This document shows, one piece after another, positions 52,015 through 62,461 of a stretch of DNA of 64,000 nucleotides. The notes under the pieces were generated by a model, which saw only the letters and a program-made list of their open reading frames with translations, was not told the origin of the DNA and did no database searches. Numbering within the stretch: the first letter of the stretch is position 1; each line of letters starts with the position of its first letter. The translations under genes and the position numbers were made by a program. Source of the stretch: Clostridia bacterium (GTDB lineage Bacteria; Bacillota; Clostridia; Christensenellales; Aristaeellaceae); NCBI GenBank assembly GCA_017428385.1, contig JAFRQX010000019.1:124001-188000 (forward strand). The letters are read 5' to 3'.

Positions 52015-54288
52015 TTACTCATGCGCCCGGATCTCTTTCCCGAACAGTTTCGGCACACCGATTTTCTGCCAGGCCAGGATGCCGCCCACAAGCAGAACGC
52101 CGATAATGTCGGTCACGTAGCCGGGGTAGATCAGCAGCAGCCCACCAGCGATGGCAACGATCCGCAGCAGAATACCGAAAACTTTTCTGTTACCCTTCTG
52201 CTCATAGAAACTGAAACCGCTTAAGCCGAAGCATACGCCGTACATGCCGATAATGGAGGTCACTGTGATCAGCGCCACTTCGTACCAGGTGGTATTGATC
52301 AGCAGCATGTCCGGGCTCATGGCAAACACAAACGGAATAATGAAGCCTGCGATAGCCAGTTTCGTCGCATTGACGCCGGTCTTCATCGGACTGCCTCCGG
52401 AGATAGCGGAACCTGCGTAGGCAGCCAGTGCTACAGGCGGTGTGATGTCCGCCACGATACCGTAGTAGAATACAAAGAAATGTGCCGCCAGTTCTGGCAC
52501 ACCCATCTTGATCAGGATCGGTGCACAGGTGGAAGCCATGATACAGTAGGTCGCCGTAGTCGGCAGGCCCATGCCCAAAATGATACAGCAGATCATCGTC
52601 AGTAACAGGCCCAGGAACAGTTTTCCCTGTGAGATGGTGACGATACCGTTGATAACCGTGGAGGCCAGGCCTGTAACAGTCAGACATCCGCAAATCAGGC
52701 CCGCTACGCCGCAGGCTACTGCGACAGAGATGCAGTTCCGTCCGCCATTCTCCAGTGCCTGACAGATATTTATCGGCTTGAACAGGGTCTTGTCGACAGC
52801 CTGGACTTCTTCATACACCGGAGCGTTGTCCGGCTTAATCCGGCGGAAGGCCTTCCGCACGATGATGTAGCAGGAGCTGAACCAGACCACGACCGTGGAC
52901 ACAACAGTCACGATAAGGGAGGTCTCAACGGAATACTGCAGACTGCAAAGCAAGTATACGATGATAGCGAAGGGCAAAAGGTATGTCTCGTTGAAGGATG
53001 TCTCGCTTTCCACGATGGTTTCCTTCACCGTGTGGCGCATCTTCAGGTAATTTGAAATCAGGCCAGCCACAACGGTCGCTACAATGGACACCGCCGCGGA
53101 GAATTGCATGGTCTTCATGTTGGAACAGACCAGGTAAATCAGGATCGCCAATGGCAGCAGCAGGTAGCTTTCCTTCATCAGTTCCTTCACCCGGGGCAGC
53201 TGATCCTTGCTCAGGCCCTTCAGGCCCAGACGCTTCGCCTCCAGATGAACGGAAAGGAATACGCCCAGGAAGTACAGGCAGGCCGGCAGAATGGCCCGGC
53301 TGATAATATCGGAGTAGGGCACGCCCAGATAGTCCGCCATCAGGAAGGCTGCCGCGCCCATGATCGGGGGCATAATCTGTCCGCCTGTGGAAGCCGCCGC
53401 TTCCACGGCGCCGGAGAAATTCTTGTCGTAGCCGGTCTTCTTCATCATCGGGATTGTAATCGAGCCGGTGGTCACCGTATTGCCTACGGACGAGCCGGAA
53501 ACCATGCCGCACAGAGCAGAAGAGATAACAGCTACCTTCGCAGGACCACCAGCATAGCGGCCGGTCAGACCGTTCGCCAGCGAGATAAAGAACTCGGATA
53601 TACCTGTCTTTTCCAGGAATGCACCGAAAATGATGAACACTACGATGTATTTGGAGCAAACGTTCACAGGCGTGGAAAGCAGACCGTTCTCGTTGTAGAA
53701 CAGCTCATGCACCACGTTGGACAGCAGTTTTCCGTCCTTCATATAGAAGTAAATCGTGTATCCCAGGAAAATGCCCGCAACACAGAGGATCGGGACACCA
53801 ACGCTCCGACGGCAAAGCTCACACAACACCAGGATACCGACAATGCCAGCCGTGATATACACAGGATCCATAAGTTTTACCTTGATGCGCGTGGTCATCA
53901 GGGCAGGTGCCCGGAAAGTATAGTACAGGAACGCAGCTGCGCCCAGCACCATCAGCACAATATCATACCAGGGCATGTAGTTGACCTTCACATGGCCTTT
54001 CTTTGCCGGATAAGTCAGGTAGCCCATCACGATAACCAGTCCAAGGAAGGAACTGAGCCGCACTTGATCCAGGAAATTGGCAAACAGTGTTACATAAATA
54101 CAGTACATGGAAAAGGCAGCCAGCACGATGCTTACAAAGATCTTCGGCTTCCCTTCCCAGATGCGGACGTTGCTCTCCTTGTCGTACTTGCGCATGATCG
54201 CATCCACTTCAGCAGCTGATTTTTCCGCTTCAGTAATCTTTACTTCCTCAGGAGTCTCGGGAATCCGGTTCATATCCTTCTCGCTCAC
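52015..54288 (-). CDS. TRAP transporter permease, fused DctQ-DctM type (TAXI-associated)
   Basis: A 757-residue multi-pass membrane protein combining small (DctQ-like) and large (DctM-like) TRAP permease domains. Hydrophobic segments run through the whole length; the DctM signatures GMVSGSSVGNTVTTGSITIP and GQIMPPIMGAAAFLMADYLG are seen, as is a repeat of the same pattern further on (GMGLPTTATYCIMASTCAP). Such fused permeases use an ion gradient to import organic acids together with a TAXI binding protein, encoded upstream. Substrate unknown. Confidence 0.94.
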   Translation of the reverse strand: MSEKDMNRIPETPEEVKITEAEKSAAEVDAIMRKYDKESNVRIWEGKPKIFVSIVLAAFSMYCIYVTLFANFLDQVRLSSFLGLVIVMGYLTYPAKKGHVKVNYMPWYDIVLMVLGAAAFLYYTFRAPALMTTRIKVKLMDPVYITAGIVGILVLCELCRRSVGVPILCVAGIFLGYTIYFYMKDGKLLSNVVHELFYNENGLLSTPVNVCSKYIVVFIIFGAFLEKTGISEFFISLANGLTGRYAGGPAKVAVISSALCGMVSGSSVGNTVTTGSITIPMMKKTGYDKNFSGAVEAAASTGGQIMPPIMGAAAFLMADYLGVPYSDIISRAILPACLYFLGVFLSVHLEAKRLGLKGLSKDQLPRVKELMKESYLLLPLAILIYLVCSNMKTMQFSAAVSIVATVVAGLISNYLKMRHTVKETIVESETSFNETYLLPFAIIVYLLCSLQYSVETSLIVTVVSTVVVWFSSCYIIVRKAFRRIKPDNAPVYEEVQAVDKTLFKPINICQALENGGRNCISVAVACGVAGLICGCLTVTGLASTVINGIVTISQGKLFLGLLLTMICCIILGMGLPTTATYCIMASTCAPILIKMGVPELAAHFFVFYYGIVADITPPVALAAYAGSAISGGSPMKTGVNATKLAIAGFIIPFVFAMSPDMLLINTTWYEVALITVTSIIGMYGVCFGLSGFSFYEQKGNRKVFGILLRIVAIAGGLLLIYPGYVTDIIGVLLVGGILAWQKIGVPKLFGKEIRAHE

Positions 54289-54306
54289 AGGTAACTCTCC
54301 TCAGTC

Positions 54307-54353
54307 AAAATTAAAAAGGAAAAGGGAATCCGGCTAATTCCTGCCGGATTCCC
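54307..54353 (-). terminator. Hairpin and U-tract between TRAP binding protein and permease genes
   Basis: A perfect 11-bp stem (GGGAATCCGGC at 54324-54334 and GCCGGATTCCC at 54343-54353) with an 8-base loop; on the minus strand it is followed by CTTTTCCTTTTTAATTTT. It lies in the gap after the binding-protein gene. It probably lets part of the transcripts stop, giving more binding protein than permease. Confidence 0.8.
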
Positions 54354-54370
54354 GCGTCATTGCGGAATGA

Positions 54371-55315
54371 TTACTTATCAACCGTCTCTACGGTAATACC
54401 CTGTTCAGCGAAGTACTTTGCAGCGCCGGCATGATAAGGAATGCCGCACACGGAAGCATATTCCAGATCAAGATCCTTGGCTTTGTCATGGGCAATGCTG
54501 TCCTTGCCTTCAAAGATTGTCTTCACAATCGCGTAGGCATCTTCTTCACTGACCTGATCGTTGGCAATGATGGTCGCCTTGACGCCTACGGTCACAACGT
54601 CTTCATCCTGGTTGGCATAGGTGCCGGCAGGAATGATGCTCTTGGTGTAAGCGCCGGAAATACCCTGCAGGATGGTAACATGTTCATCATCCAGGGACAC
54701 AAGGTAGGTATCCTTGCTGGTAGCCAGGTCAGTGACAGCCGGAGTCGGTGCGCCGGCCACGACGAAGGCAGCGTCAATCTTGCCGTCTTTCAGGGCTTCA
54801 GCGGAATCGGCGAAGCTCTGGTAGGTGGGTGTAATATCGTTTTCTGTCAGATCGTAGGCATTCAGGAAGTCAATGGCGTTGAAATAGACTCCGGAGCCCT
54901 GGGAACCGATGGAAACATTCTTGCCTTTCAGATCCGCAACGCTCTTGATCTCGGGGTTGCAGGTGATCAGCTGCACGGTTTCGGTGTACAGAGCGGCGAT
55001 GGCGGTGAAGGAAGTAACAGGGTCTCCTTCATAAATGCGGATACCGTTGAAAGCATAGTAAGCCACGTCATTCTGCACGAAACCCAGCTGAGCGACTTGC
55101 ATATCCAGCTTGTCGATGTTGTCAGCGGAGCCGTTGCCGGCAACGGCTGTCATATCAACTTCAGAATTTGCAGCCACATACTGTGCGAGGACATTGCCGT
55201 AACCATAGTAGGTGCCGGCTGTTCCGCCGGTGGTGAATGTAAGGCCGTCCGCCAGGGCAGATGCGGCGGCAAATACCATCATCAGGCTCAGAAGAAGTGC
55301 AAGCAGTTTTTTCAT
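54371..55315 (-). CDS. TAXI family TRAP transporter solute-binding protein
   Basis: A 314-residue secreted binding protein. ATG 55315 follows GGAGG by 10 bases, and begins a signal peptide (KKLLALLLSLMMVFAAASALA). The mature part begins LTFTTGGTAGTYYGYGN, the signature of the TAXI (TRAP-associated extracytoplasmic immunogenic) subfamily, and continues with KGKNVSIGSQGSGVYFNA. It hands its ligand to the fused permease encoded downstream. There is no lipobox cysteine. Confidence 0.95.
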   Translation of the reverse strand: MKKLLALLLSLMMVFAAASALADGLTFTTGGTAGTYYGYGNVLAQYVAANSEVDMTAVAGNGSADNIDKLDMQVAQLGFVQNDVAYYAFNGIRIYEGDPVTSFTAIAALYTETVQLITCNPEIKSVADLKGKNVSIGSQGSGVYFNAIDFLNAYDLTENDITPTYQSFADSAEALKDGKIDAAFVVAGAPTPAVTDLATSKDTYLVSLDDEHVTILQGISGAYTKSIIPAGTYANQDEDVVTVGVKATIIANDQVSEEDAYAIVKTIFEGKDSIAHDKAKDLDLEYASVCGIPYHAGAAKYFAEQGITVETVDK

Positions 55316-55349
55316 TGAATCCAATCCTCCAGTCAGTGTGAAATAGAAA

Positions 55350-55378
55350 AATCTGTTGCATATATGATACAACAGATT
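55350..55378. promoter_or_regulatory. Inverted repeat upstream of the TRAP operon (candidate operator)
   Basis: Nine-base arms AATCTGTTG (55350-55358) and CAACAGATT (55370-55378) are perfectly complementary, with an 11-base AT-rich centre that includes CATATATGATA and a TATCAT-like -10 on the minus strand. It lies about 35-60 bases before the binding-protein start. No neighbouring regulator was found. Confidence 0.5.
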
Positions 55379-55413
55379 CAGAGCTTGCCTATGTCTTTTT
55401 CGTGTTCTGCTTT

Positions 55414-56568
55414 TCACCCATGGAAAAGGGATCGCAGGTCATTCACGATTTCATGAATAACAGTGACGGTTTCATCTATTTCCGCCTCTGTATTACCGGT
55501 ACCCGTTGTCAGTCTCAGGCTTCCCTTTGCTTCCAGCTCCGTCAGGCCGATCGCCTTCAGCACATGACTGATTTCCTGGCTTCCGGCTGTACAGGCACTG
55601 CCGCTTGACGCGGCAATTCCGGCCAGATCCAGTCGCAGCAGCAGAGCTTCACCATCAATTCTGTCAAAACTGATATTACAGTTATTCGGCAGCCTGCCTT
55701 CCCTCGGTCCATTCAGTTTGGTGCCGGATATCTCCCTCAGGATAGTGTTGATCAGCCGGTCCCGCAGGCACGCCATTCTGCCGGCATTTTGTTTCAGATC
55801 CTTATTGGCAGCCTCTATAGCTGTTCCCAGACCGACAATCCCGGGAACATTCTCCGTTCCTGCCCGCAGGCCGCGTTCCTGTTCCCCGCCGTGAATCAGG
55901 CTGTCAATATGTGTGCCGTGACGAACATACAGCGCTCCCACCCCTTTGGGGCCATAGAATTTGTGTGCGCTGATGCTGAGCAGGTCCGCTTTCCATTCAT
56001 TGACATTGATCGGAACAGCCCCAGCCGCCTGTACCGCATCCGTATGGAAGCAGATGCCTTTCTCCCGTGCAATCGTCCCGACTTCTGCAACCGGCTCTAT
56101 TGTTCCGATCTCATTGTTGGCCGCCATCATGCTGATCAGGATCGTATCTTCCCGGACTGCCGACAGGATCTTTTCAGGCGCAATATATCCTTCCTTGTCC
56201 GGATTGATATAGGTCACTTCAAATTCCTGTTTTTCCAGCCATCTGCAGGTGTTCAGCACAGCAGGGTGCTCAATTGCTGTCGTAATGATATGCCTGCCTT
56301 TTTCTTTCAGGGCGAATGCTGTACCTTTTACAGCCAGGTTATCGCTTTCGCTTCCGCAGCCGGTGAAAAGAATCTCCCGGGGTTCTGCTCCGATGGCTTC
56401 GGCAACCTGTCTGCGTGCTTTTTCAACTGCTTTGCGCGCTTCCCTGCCGGTTCCGTACACCGAGGAAGCATTTCCCCAGCAGCTATTGAAAAAAGGGATC
56501 ATTGCCTCAAGCACCGGTGCGCTGACCGGTGTTGTTGCCGCATGATCCAGATAAATCCTGTTCATCAT
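55414..56568 (-). CDS. Cysteine desulfurase (NifS/IscS family)
   Basis: A 384-residue PLP enzyme that takes sulfur from cysteine for iron-sulfur clusters and thiolation. The start is MNRIYLDHAATTPVS, the PLP lysine is in SAHKFYGPKGVG, and the catalytic cysteine loop is SGSACTAGS. ATG 56568 or the adjacent ATG 56565 may be used, with GGCGG upstream. No iscU or scaffold gene is adjacent; it may feed the nearby radical-SAM enzymes and thiolases. Confidence 0.95.
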   Translation of the reverse strand: MMNRIYLDHAATTPVSAPVLEAMIPFFNSCWGNASSVYGTGREARKAVEKARRQVAEAIGAEPREILFTGCGSESDNLAVKGTAFALKEKGRHIITTAIEHPAVLNTCRWLEKQEFEVTYINPDKEGYIAPEKILSAVREDTILISMMAANNEIGTIEPVAEVGTIAREKGICFHTDAVQAAGAVPINVNEWKADLLSISAHKFYGPKGVGALYVRHGTHIDSLIHGGEQERGLRAGTENVPGIVGLGTAIEAANKDLKQNAGRMACLRDRLINTILREISGTKLNGPREGRLPNNCNISFDRIDGEALLLRLDLAGIAASSGSACTAGSQEISHVLKAIGLTELEAKGSLRLTTGTGNTEAEIDETVTVIHEIVNDLRSLFHG

Positions 56569-56607
56569 ATATCCGCCTTTTCAGCAATCGTTTGCTTGTG
56601 TGCTGTA

Positions 56608-56913
56608 TCAGAAGTTGGTGCTGAACAGAGAAAAACTTCTGTTCATATCGTTGATCACAAAATAAATCATGCTGAGTATCATGGTTACAAGAAGCAGGAT
56701 CAGCAAAGCACCACCGATGACGGCTACAAGATTCCCTGCCCCGAGGGCAACACGGAATCTGGATTTACGGATTTCCTGCCGTTCATCATCTGAAATCTCA
56801 GGCTCTTCCTCGTCCGTCAGTTCATCAAAACCGTCGTCATATTCTTCCTCTTCCTGTTCATCCGTTTCGTACGGTTCTTCAGGATAAGGCTCATTGCTCT
56901 TGAAATAGGCCAT
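56608..56913 (-). CDS. Small acidic single-pass membrane protein, unknown
   Basis: A 101-residue protein. The first 50 residues are strongly acidic (PYPEEPYETDEQEEEEYDDG and DELTDEEEPEISDDE), followed by a short basic stretch RKSRFR, a membrane segment (LVAVIGGALLILLLVTMILSMIYF) and a short polar end. By the positive-inside rule the acidic domain is cytoplasmic. AAGGAGA precedes the start by 8 bases. Function unknown; small acidic membrane proteins like this are seen in Clostridia. Confidence 0.75.
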   Translation of the reverse strand: MAYFKSNEPYPEEPYETDEQEEEEYDDGFDELTDEEEPEISDDERQEIRKSRFRVALGAGNLVAVIGGALLILLLVTMILSMIYFVINDMNRSFSLFSTNF

Positions 56914-56935
56914 ACATTCTCTCCTTGTCAGAATG

Positions 56936-57448
56936 TTATTCTGTTCCCGCGTTCATTCTGTTCATCCGTCTGATCAGAAGCGTTCCGATCAGCACGCCCA
57001 GCAAAACGCCGCTTCCGTCCACTAAAACATCGGACCATTGCCCGCTTCTTCCCTCTATCAGAAGCTGATGAAACTCATCTGTACAGGCATAAACCGTCCC
57101 CCCGCAGAAGCCGGCCAGAGCCAGGCTGCGGGATTTCCTGACCTTTCGCCCGAACCAGCTTTCCAGGCATAGCCGGAGCATCAGGCCAAGCAGTGTATAC
57201 TCCGTAAAATGAGCACATTTACGCACGATATGCTGCACATCATCATATAAAAGCTTCTGCCTGGATTCTTCAAGCTGTTCATATTCCGGATGAATAATCG
57301 ACAAAACCCTTCTCGAGATCAGACCGCTTGTCCGGTCTGAGTGTTCGGCATCCTCCGTTGAAAAAGCAAAAATCATCACCATTACAGCAGCTGTCAGAAG
57401 CGTAGTCAGCATCCTGACCCAGCCTCTCTGCCAACCGGTTCCCGTCAT
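56936..57448 (-). CDS. VanZ family membrane protein
   Basis: A 170-residue membrane protein of the VanZ family. Hydrophobic segments are MLTTLLTAAVMVMIFAFST, YTLLGLMLRLC and LVDGSGVLLGVLIGTLLI, with the conserved motifs VRKCAHFTEYTLLG and CTDEFHQLLIEGRSGQWSDVLVD. VanZ was first linked to low-level teicoplanin resistance, but most family members in Clostridia are of unknown function. Preceded by GGATGGTCAGGG. Confidence 0.9.
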   Translation of the reverse strand: MTGTGWQRGWVRMLTTLLTAAVMVMIFAFSTEDAEHSDRTSGLISRRVLSIIHPEYEQLEESRQKLLYDDVQHIVRKCAHFTEYTLLGLMLRLCLESWFGRKVRKSRSLALAGFCGGTVYACTDEFHQLLIEGRSGQWSDVLVDGSGVLLGVLIGTLLIRRMNRMNAGTE

Positions 57449-57510
57449 TCCCTGACCATCCTTTCGTTACATTTTAACATTTTACAGATCCCGTTCGGCT
57501 CCGTCAAGCA

Positions 57511-57543
57511 AAGAAAAGAAGCGGGGCTTCAGCACCCGCTTCT
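57511..57543 (-). terminator. Terminator of the hrcA-grpE-dnaK-dnaJ operon
   Basis: A 9-bp stem (AGAAGCGGG at 57517-57525 with CCCGCTTCT at 57535-57543) with a 9-base loop; on the minus strand it is followed by TTTTCTTTG. It is located 21 bases after the dnaJ stop. Confidence 0.85.
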
Positions 57544-57564
57544 GTCATTTTGCGTTTTGTTCTG

Positions 57565-58683
57565 TCACTGGAACAGCTCTTTTACTCTGTCCATAAAGCT
57601 CTTACGGTTTTCATATTCCCGGTCGCCTGTAGTAGCGTCAAATTCACGCAGCAAATCCTTCTGCTTGTTTGTCAGGCGTCTCGGTATTTCCACCTTAACA
57701 CGCAGAATCAGATCGCCTTTTCCGCTGCCTCTCAGCTGCTGGATGCCGGCTCCCTTGATCCTGAATTCCGTACCGGGCTGTGTTCCCTCGGGAATACGGT
57801 ATTTCACCGGTCCATTCAGGGTCGGAACCTGTACGTCTCCGCCCAGGGCCGCCGTCGCAAAACTGATGGGGAAATCCAGCAGCAGATTATATCCGTCGCG
57901 TTTGAACAGATTGTGCGGCTTGACATTCACCACAATATAAAGATCGCCGTTCGGTCCTCCCCGCATACCGGGTTCGCCCTGGGCATTCATAATGATGGTC
58001 TGCCCATGATCAATTCCTGCTGGAACCTTTACAGTCACGGTCCTCTTTTTCCTGACCCGTCCGGTTCCGCCGCAGGAAGAGCACTTCTCCTTGATCATCT
58101 TACCGCTTCCGCCGCATATGGGACAGGTCCTGACCGTTGTCATCCAGCCTCCGCTCTGACGGATCTGGCCTGTACCTTTACAGGTGGTACATGTTACAGG
58201 GCTTGTCCCGGGCTTTGCTCCGCTGCCTTTACAGGTTTCGCACAGCTCATTCCGGAAGATTTCAAAGCTCTTTTCGCAGCCTTTGGCCGCTTCTTCAAAT
58301 GTGATGCGCAGCTCATACCGCAGGTCGTTTCCCTGTACCGGACCCTGGCTCCTGGAGCTTCTGCCCATACCGCCGTTAAACAGCTGGTCAAAAATATCTC
58401 CCATGCCGAAATCAAATCCGCCGGCAAAAGGATTGCCTCCGCCGCCCATTCCGGCCATCGGGTCTTCAAATCCGTACTGATCATACCGTGCCCGTTTCTG
58501 CGGATCACTCAGAACCTCATTGGCTTCATTCAGTTCTTTGAACCGTTCCACAGCTTCTTTGTCATCCGGATGCAGATCCGGATGGCATTCTTTGGCTTTT
58601 TTCCGATAAGCTTTTTTAATCTCGTCGTCTGTCGCGTTCTTTCCGACGCCGAGCACCTCATAGTAATCCCGCTTATTCGCCAT
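57565..58683 (-). CDS. dnaJ: Chaperone protein DnaJ
   Basis: A 372-residue type I J-protein. The J domain holds HPD in KECHPDLHPDD near residue 33; a Gly/Phe region follows (FGMGDIFDQLFNGGMG). Four zinc motifs of the CxxCxGxG type (CETCKGSG, CTTCKGTG, CPICGGSG, CSSCGGTG) precede the C-terminal substrate-binding domain. It stimulates DnaK ATP hydrolysis. Last gene of the heat-shock operon. Confidence 0.97.
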   Translation of the reverse strand: MANKRDYYEVLGVGKNATDDEIKKAYRKKAKECHPDLHPDDKEAVERFKELNEANEVLSDPQKRARYDQYGFEDPMAGMGGGGNPFAGGFDFGMGDIFDQLFNGGMGRSSRSQGPVQGNDLRYELRITFEEAAKGCEKSFEIFRNELCETCKGSGAKPGTSPVTCTTCKGTGQIRQSGGWMTTVRTCPICGGSGKMIKEKCSSCGGTGRVRKKRTVTVKVPAGIDHGQTIIMNAQGEPGMRGGPNGDLYIVVNVKPHNLFKRDGYNLLLDFPISFATAALGGDVQVPTLNGPVKYRIPEGTQPGTEFRIKGAGIQQLRGSGKGDLILRVKVEIPRRLTNKQKDLLREFDATTGDREYENRKSFMDRVKELFQ

Positions 58684-58709
58684 AAAGCCATCTCACCTTC
58701 TTCCTCAAA

Positions 58710-58742
58710 GCAAGCCCACCCTCTTATCGGGGGCGGGCTTGC
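58710..58742 (-). other. Hairpin in the dnaK-dnaJ gap
   Basis: A 12-bp stem with one G-U pair (GCAAGCCCACCC at 58710-58721 with GGGCGGGCTTGC at 58731-58742) and a 9-base loop. On the minus strand it is followed by TTTGAGG rather than a long T run. It may reduce readthrough into dnaJ or shield the dnaK transcript end. Confidence 0.6.
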
Positions 58743-58773
58743 CTGCCGGATATCTTATTCCTTAAACCGGTTA

Positions 58774-60660
<1,887 letters not shown>

Positions 60661-61233
60661 TTATTCAGGCACAACTTTTACCATGGCATGTCTGAGAACC
60701 TTGTCTCCGATCATGTATCCTTTCTGCAGTACCTGACACACGGTTCCGGGCTCACCTTCGTCCTCTGTACCCTGCAGAATGGCGTTTTCCAGATTCGGAT
60801 CGAATTTTTCTCCCAGTCTGTTAATGGGTTTGACTTCCATCTTCGCATAGGCATCCGTCATCTGTTTCAGCACCATTTCGACGCCGTTCTTCAGCGCTTC
60901 ATCAGTGCTTCCGACCGCCGCATCTACAGCCCGTTCAAGATTGTCAAGCACCGGCAGCATCATGGCGGCTACGTCTTTCCTGCCGTCTGCATAGGCGTCA
61001 GCCCTGACACTTTCATTCCTGCGGCGGAAGTTTTCAAAATCCGCCTGTACCCTCTGGGCAAGCGCCAGGTACTCAGCCGCTTTGGCATTGGCCTCATCCA
61101 GCGCCTGTTTAACCGGATCCTGAACCTCTTCAGCGGCCGCCTCTTTCGGTTCGGTTTCCTTTTCTTCTTCCGCTGGAACCTCGTTCTTCATTTCTTCCGG
61201 TGTCTCGTTGATTTCGTTCTTCTTCCTGCTCAT
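60661..61233 (-). CDS. grpE: Nucleotide exchange factor GrpE
   Basis: A 190-residue DnaK exchange factor. An acidic N-terminal region (EEMKNEVPAEEEKETEPKEA) precedes the dimerising helix with RVQADFENFRRRNE, and the C-terminal GDKVLRHAMVKV signature is intact. ATG 61233 is preferred because AAAGG lies 7 bases upstream; ATG 61248, overlapping the hrcA stop, is a possible alternative. Confidence 0.96.
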   Translation of the reverse strand: MSRKKNEINETPEEMKNEVPAEEEKETEPKEAAAEEVQDPVKQALDEANAKAAEYLALAQRVQADFENFRRRNESVRADAYADGRKDVAAMMLPVLDNLERAVDAAVGSTDEALKNGVEMVLKQMTDAYAKMEVKPINRLGEKFDPNLENAILQGTEDEGEPGTVCQVLQKGYMIGDKVLRHAMVKVVPE

Positions 61234-61244
61234 ATTTGCGCCTT

Positions 61245-62297
61245 TCATTCCTGATTCCGGGAAGGATTGTTTTCATCCTCGCCGTTAAACATATCCGTCA
61301 GCTGATGTCCCATCATGTTCAGGATGGAAATCACCCGTGAATATCTCATTCTTGTCGGCCCGATTACGCCGATGGTTCCCTGCTGTCCTCCCCGGGTTGA
61401 ATAAGTAGCCGTAATGATGGAACAGTCAGCCATTTCCGGCACACCTGTTTCAGGACCGATCCGGACTGTAAAGGCCAGTTCTCCGTTCCCGCGGACAATT
61501 TCCGCCAGCTTGTCTCTTGTTTCCATCAGGCTGAGGAAGCTTCTGGCCTTGTCCACATCGCTGTATTCAGGATAACTCAGCATGTTGCTGGTACCCCCTA
61601 CTGCAACGTGCGGGCTTCTGGAGGTCTGCTGTCCTTCCGTGAAATACCCATACAGTCCGCGGAGTACTTCGTCATTTCCTTCCATGCGGCGGATAAGCTC
61701 CGGCAGAACCTTGCAGGCATCGCTCAGTGTGCAGCCTTTCAGCTCATTGGTCAGCGTTCTGGAAATAGCATACAGCGTATCGCCGTCCATTTCAGGACTG
61801 ATACGGATCACGCTGTCCCGTATAACACCCTGATCTGTGACAATCACCACAAGGGCGCTTCCGATGGAAACCGGCACCAGCTGGATTGTCTGCAGCCTGG
61901 GTTCAAGCCCGTTCGGAGAAAGAACCACTGCTGTGTATTGTGTCAGGCTGGACAGCACACGGGCCGCATGATCTATGACGTCTTCCATCTGATGAATCCG
62001 TCCGGAGAAATGACCCAGAACGCTCTCCGCGCTGTCATCCGGTATCACGCCAGACTGCAGCAGGGAATCCACATAAAGCCTGTACGCCTTGGCTGAAGGA
62101 ACCCGGCCGGCAGAAACATGCGGCTGATCAAGGAATCCCAGTTCTTCCAGATCGCTCATCTCATTCCGGATCGTGGCGGAAGATAATCCGGTTTCGTACT
62201 TTTTGCTGATTGTCCGCGATCCAACCGGAATGCCGGTCAGAATATAATCGTCAATGATCGCGCGTAAAATCCGTCTTTTGCGCTCGTCCATCTGCAT
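61245..62297 (-). CDS. hrcA: Heat-inducible transcription repressor HrcA
   Basis: A 350-residue repressor that binds CIRCE and controls the class I heat-shock genes. The N-terminal winged helix (ILRAIIDDYILTGIPVGSRT, then GLSSATIRNEMSDLEELGFL) and the C-terminal GVIGPTRMRYSRVISIL are typical. ATG 62297 is used: AAAGGAG is 8 bases upstream, while the frame open to 62333 would start within CIRCE. Confidence 0.96.
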   Translation of the reverse strand: MQMDERKRRILRAIIDDYILTGIPVGSRTISKKYETGLSSATIRNEMSDLEELGFLDQPHVSAGRVPSAKAYRLYVDSLLQSGVIPDDSAESVLGHFSGRIHQMEDVIDHAARVLSSLTQYTAVVLSPNGLEPRLQTIQLVPVSIGSALVVIVTDQGVIRDSVIRISPEMDGDTLYAISRTLTNELKGCTLSDACKVLPELIRRMEGNDEVLRGLYGYFTEGQQTSRSPHVAVGGTSNMLSYPEYSDVDKARSFLSLMETRDKLAEIVRGNGELAFTVRIGPETGVPEMADCSIITATYSTRGGQQGTIGVIGPTRMRYSRVISILNMMGHQLTDMFNGEDENNPSRNQE

Positions 62298-62322
62298 CTG
62301 ACCGTCTCCTTTCTCGTGGTTG

Positions 62323-62349
62323 TTAGCACTCACCGCTTTCGAGTGCTAA
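62323..62349. promoter_or_regulatory. CIRCE operator
   Basis: TTAGCACTC (62323-62331), a 9-base spacer, and GAGTGCTAA (62341-62349) match the CIRCE consensus exactly. It lies just downstream of the -10 box and before hrcA, so HrcA should repress its own operon through it. Confidence 0.98.
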
Positions 62350-62359
62350 CCACAGGCAT

Positions 62360-62388
62360 AATGTATCACCAAGCCTTTTCTTTGTCAA
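62360..62388 (-). promoter_or_regulatory. Promoter of the hrcA operon
   Basis: On the minus strand TTGACA (62388-62383) and TACATT (62365-62360) are 17 bases apart. The expected start near 62353 lies just before CIRCE, the standard arrangement for this operon. Confidence 0.8.
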
Positions 62389-62433
62389 TACTTTCAAGGC
62401 CTGTTTTCAGTGAATTCTTTGTGTGGAAATGTG

Positions 62434-62461
62434 AACGGACTGTGAATAATCACAGCCCGTT
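62434..62461 (-). other. Hairpin spanning the stop codon of the unknown exported protein
   Basis: A 12-bp stem with one G-U pair (AACGGACTGTGA at 62434-62445 with TCACAGCCCGTT at 62450-62461) and a 4-base loop. The stop codon falls in the stem. No T run follows, so it is not a standard terminator but may still stop or stabilise the transcript. Confidence 0.45.

Noticed and set aside
52925..53659. Second minus-strand open frame inside the TRAP permease
   Set aside because: It is another frame of the same stretch; the permease frame has the transporter signatures.
62298..62333. Longer HrcA start at 62333
   Set aside because: It would begin inside the CIRCE operator; ATG 62297 has a good ribosome site.
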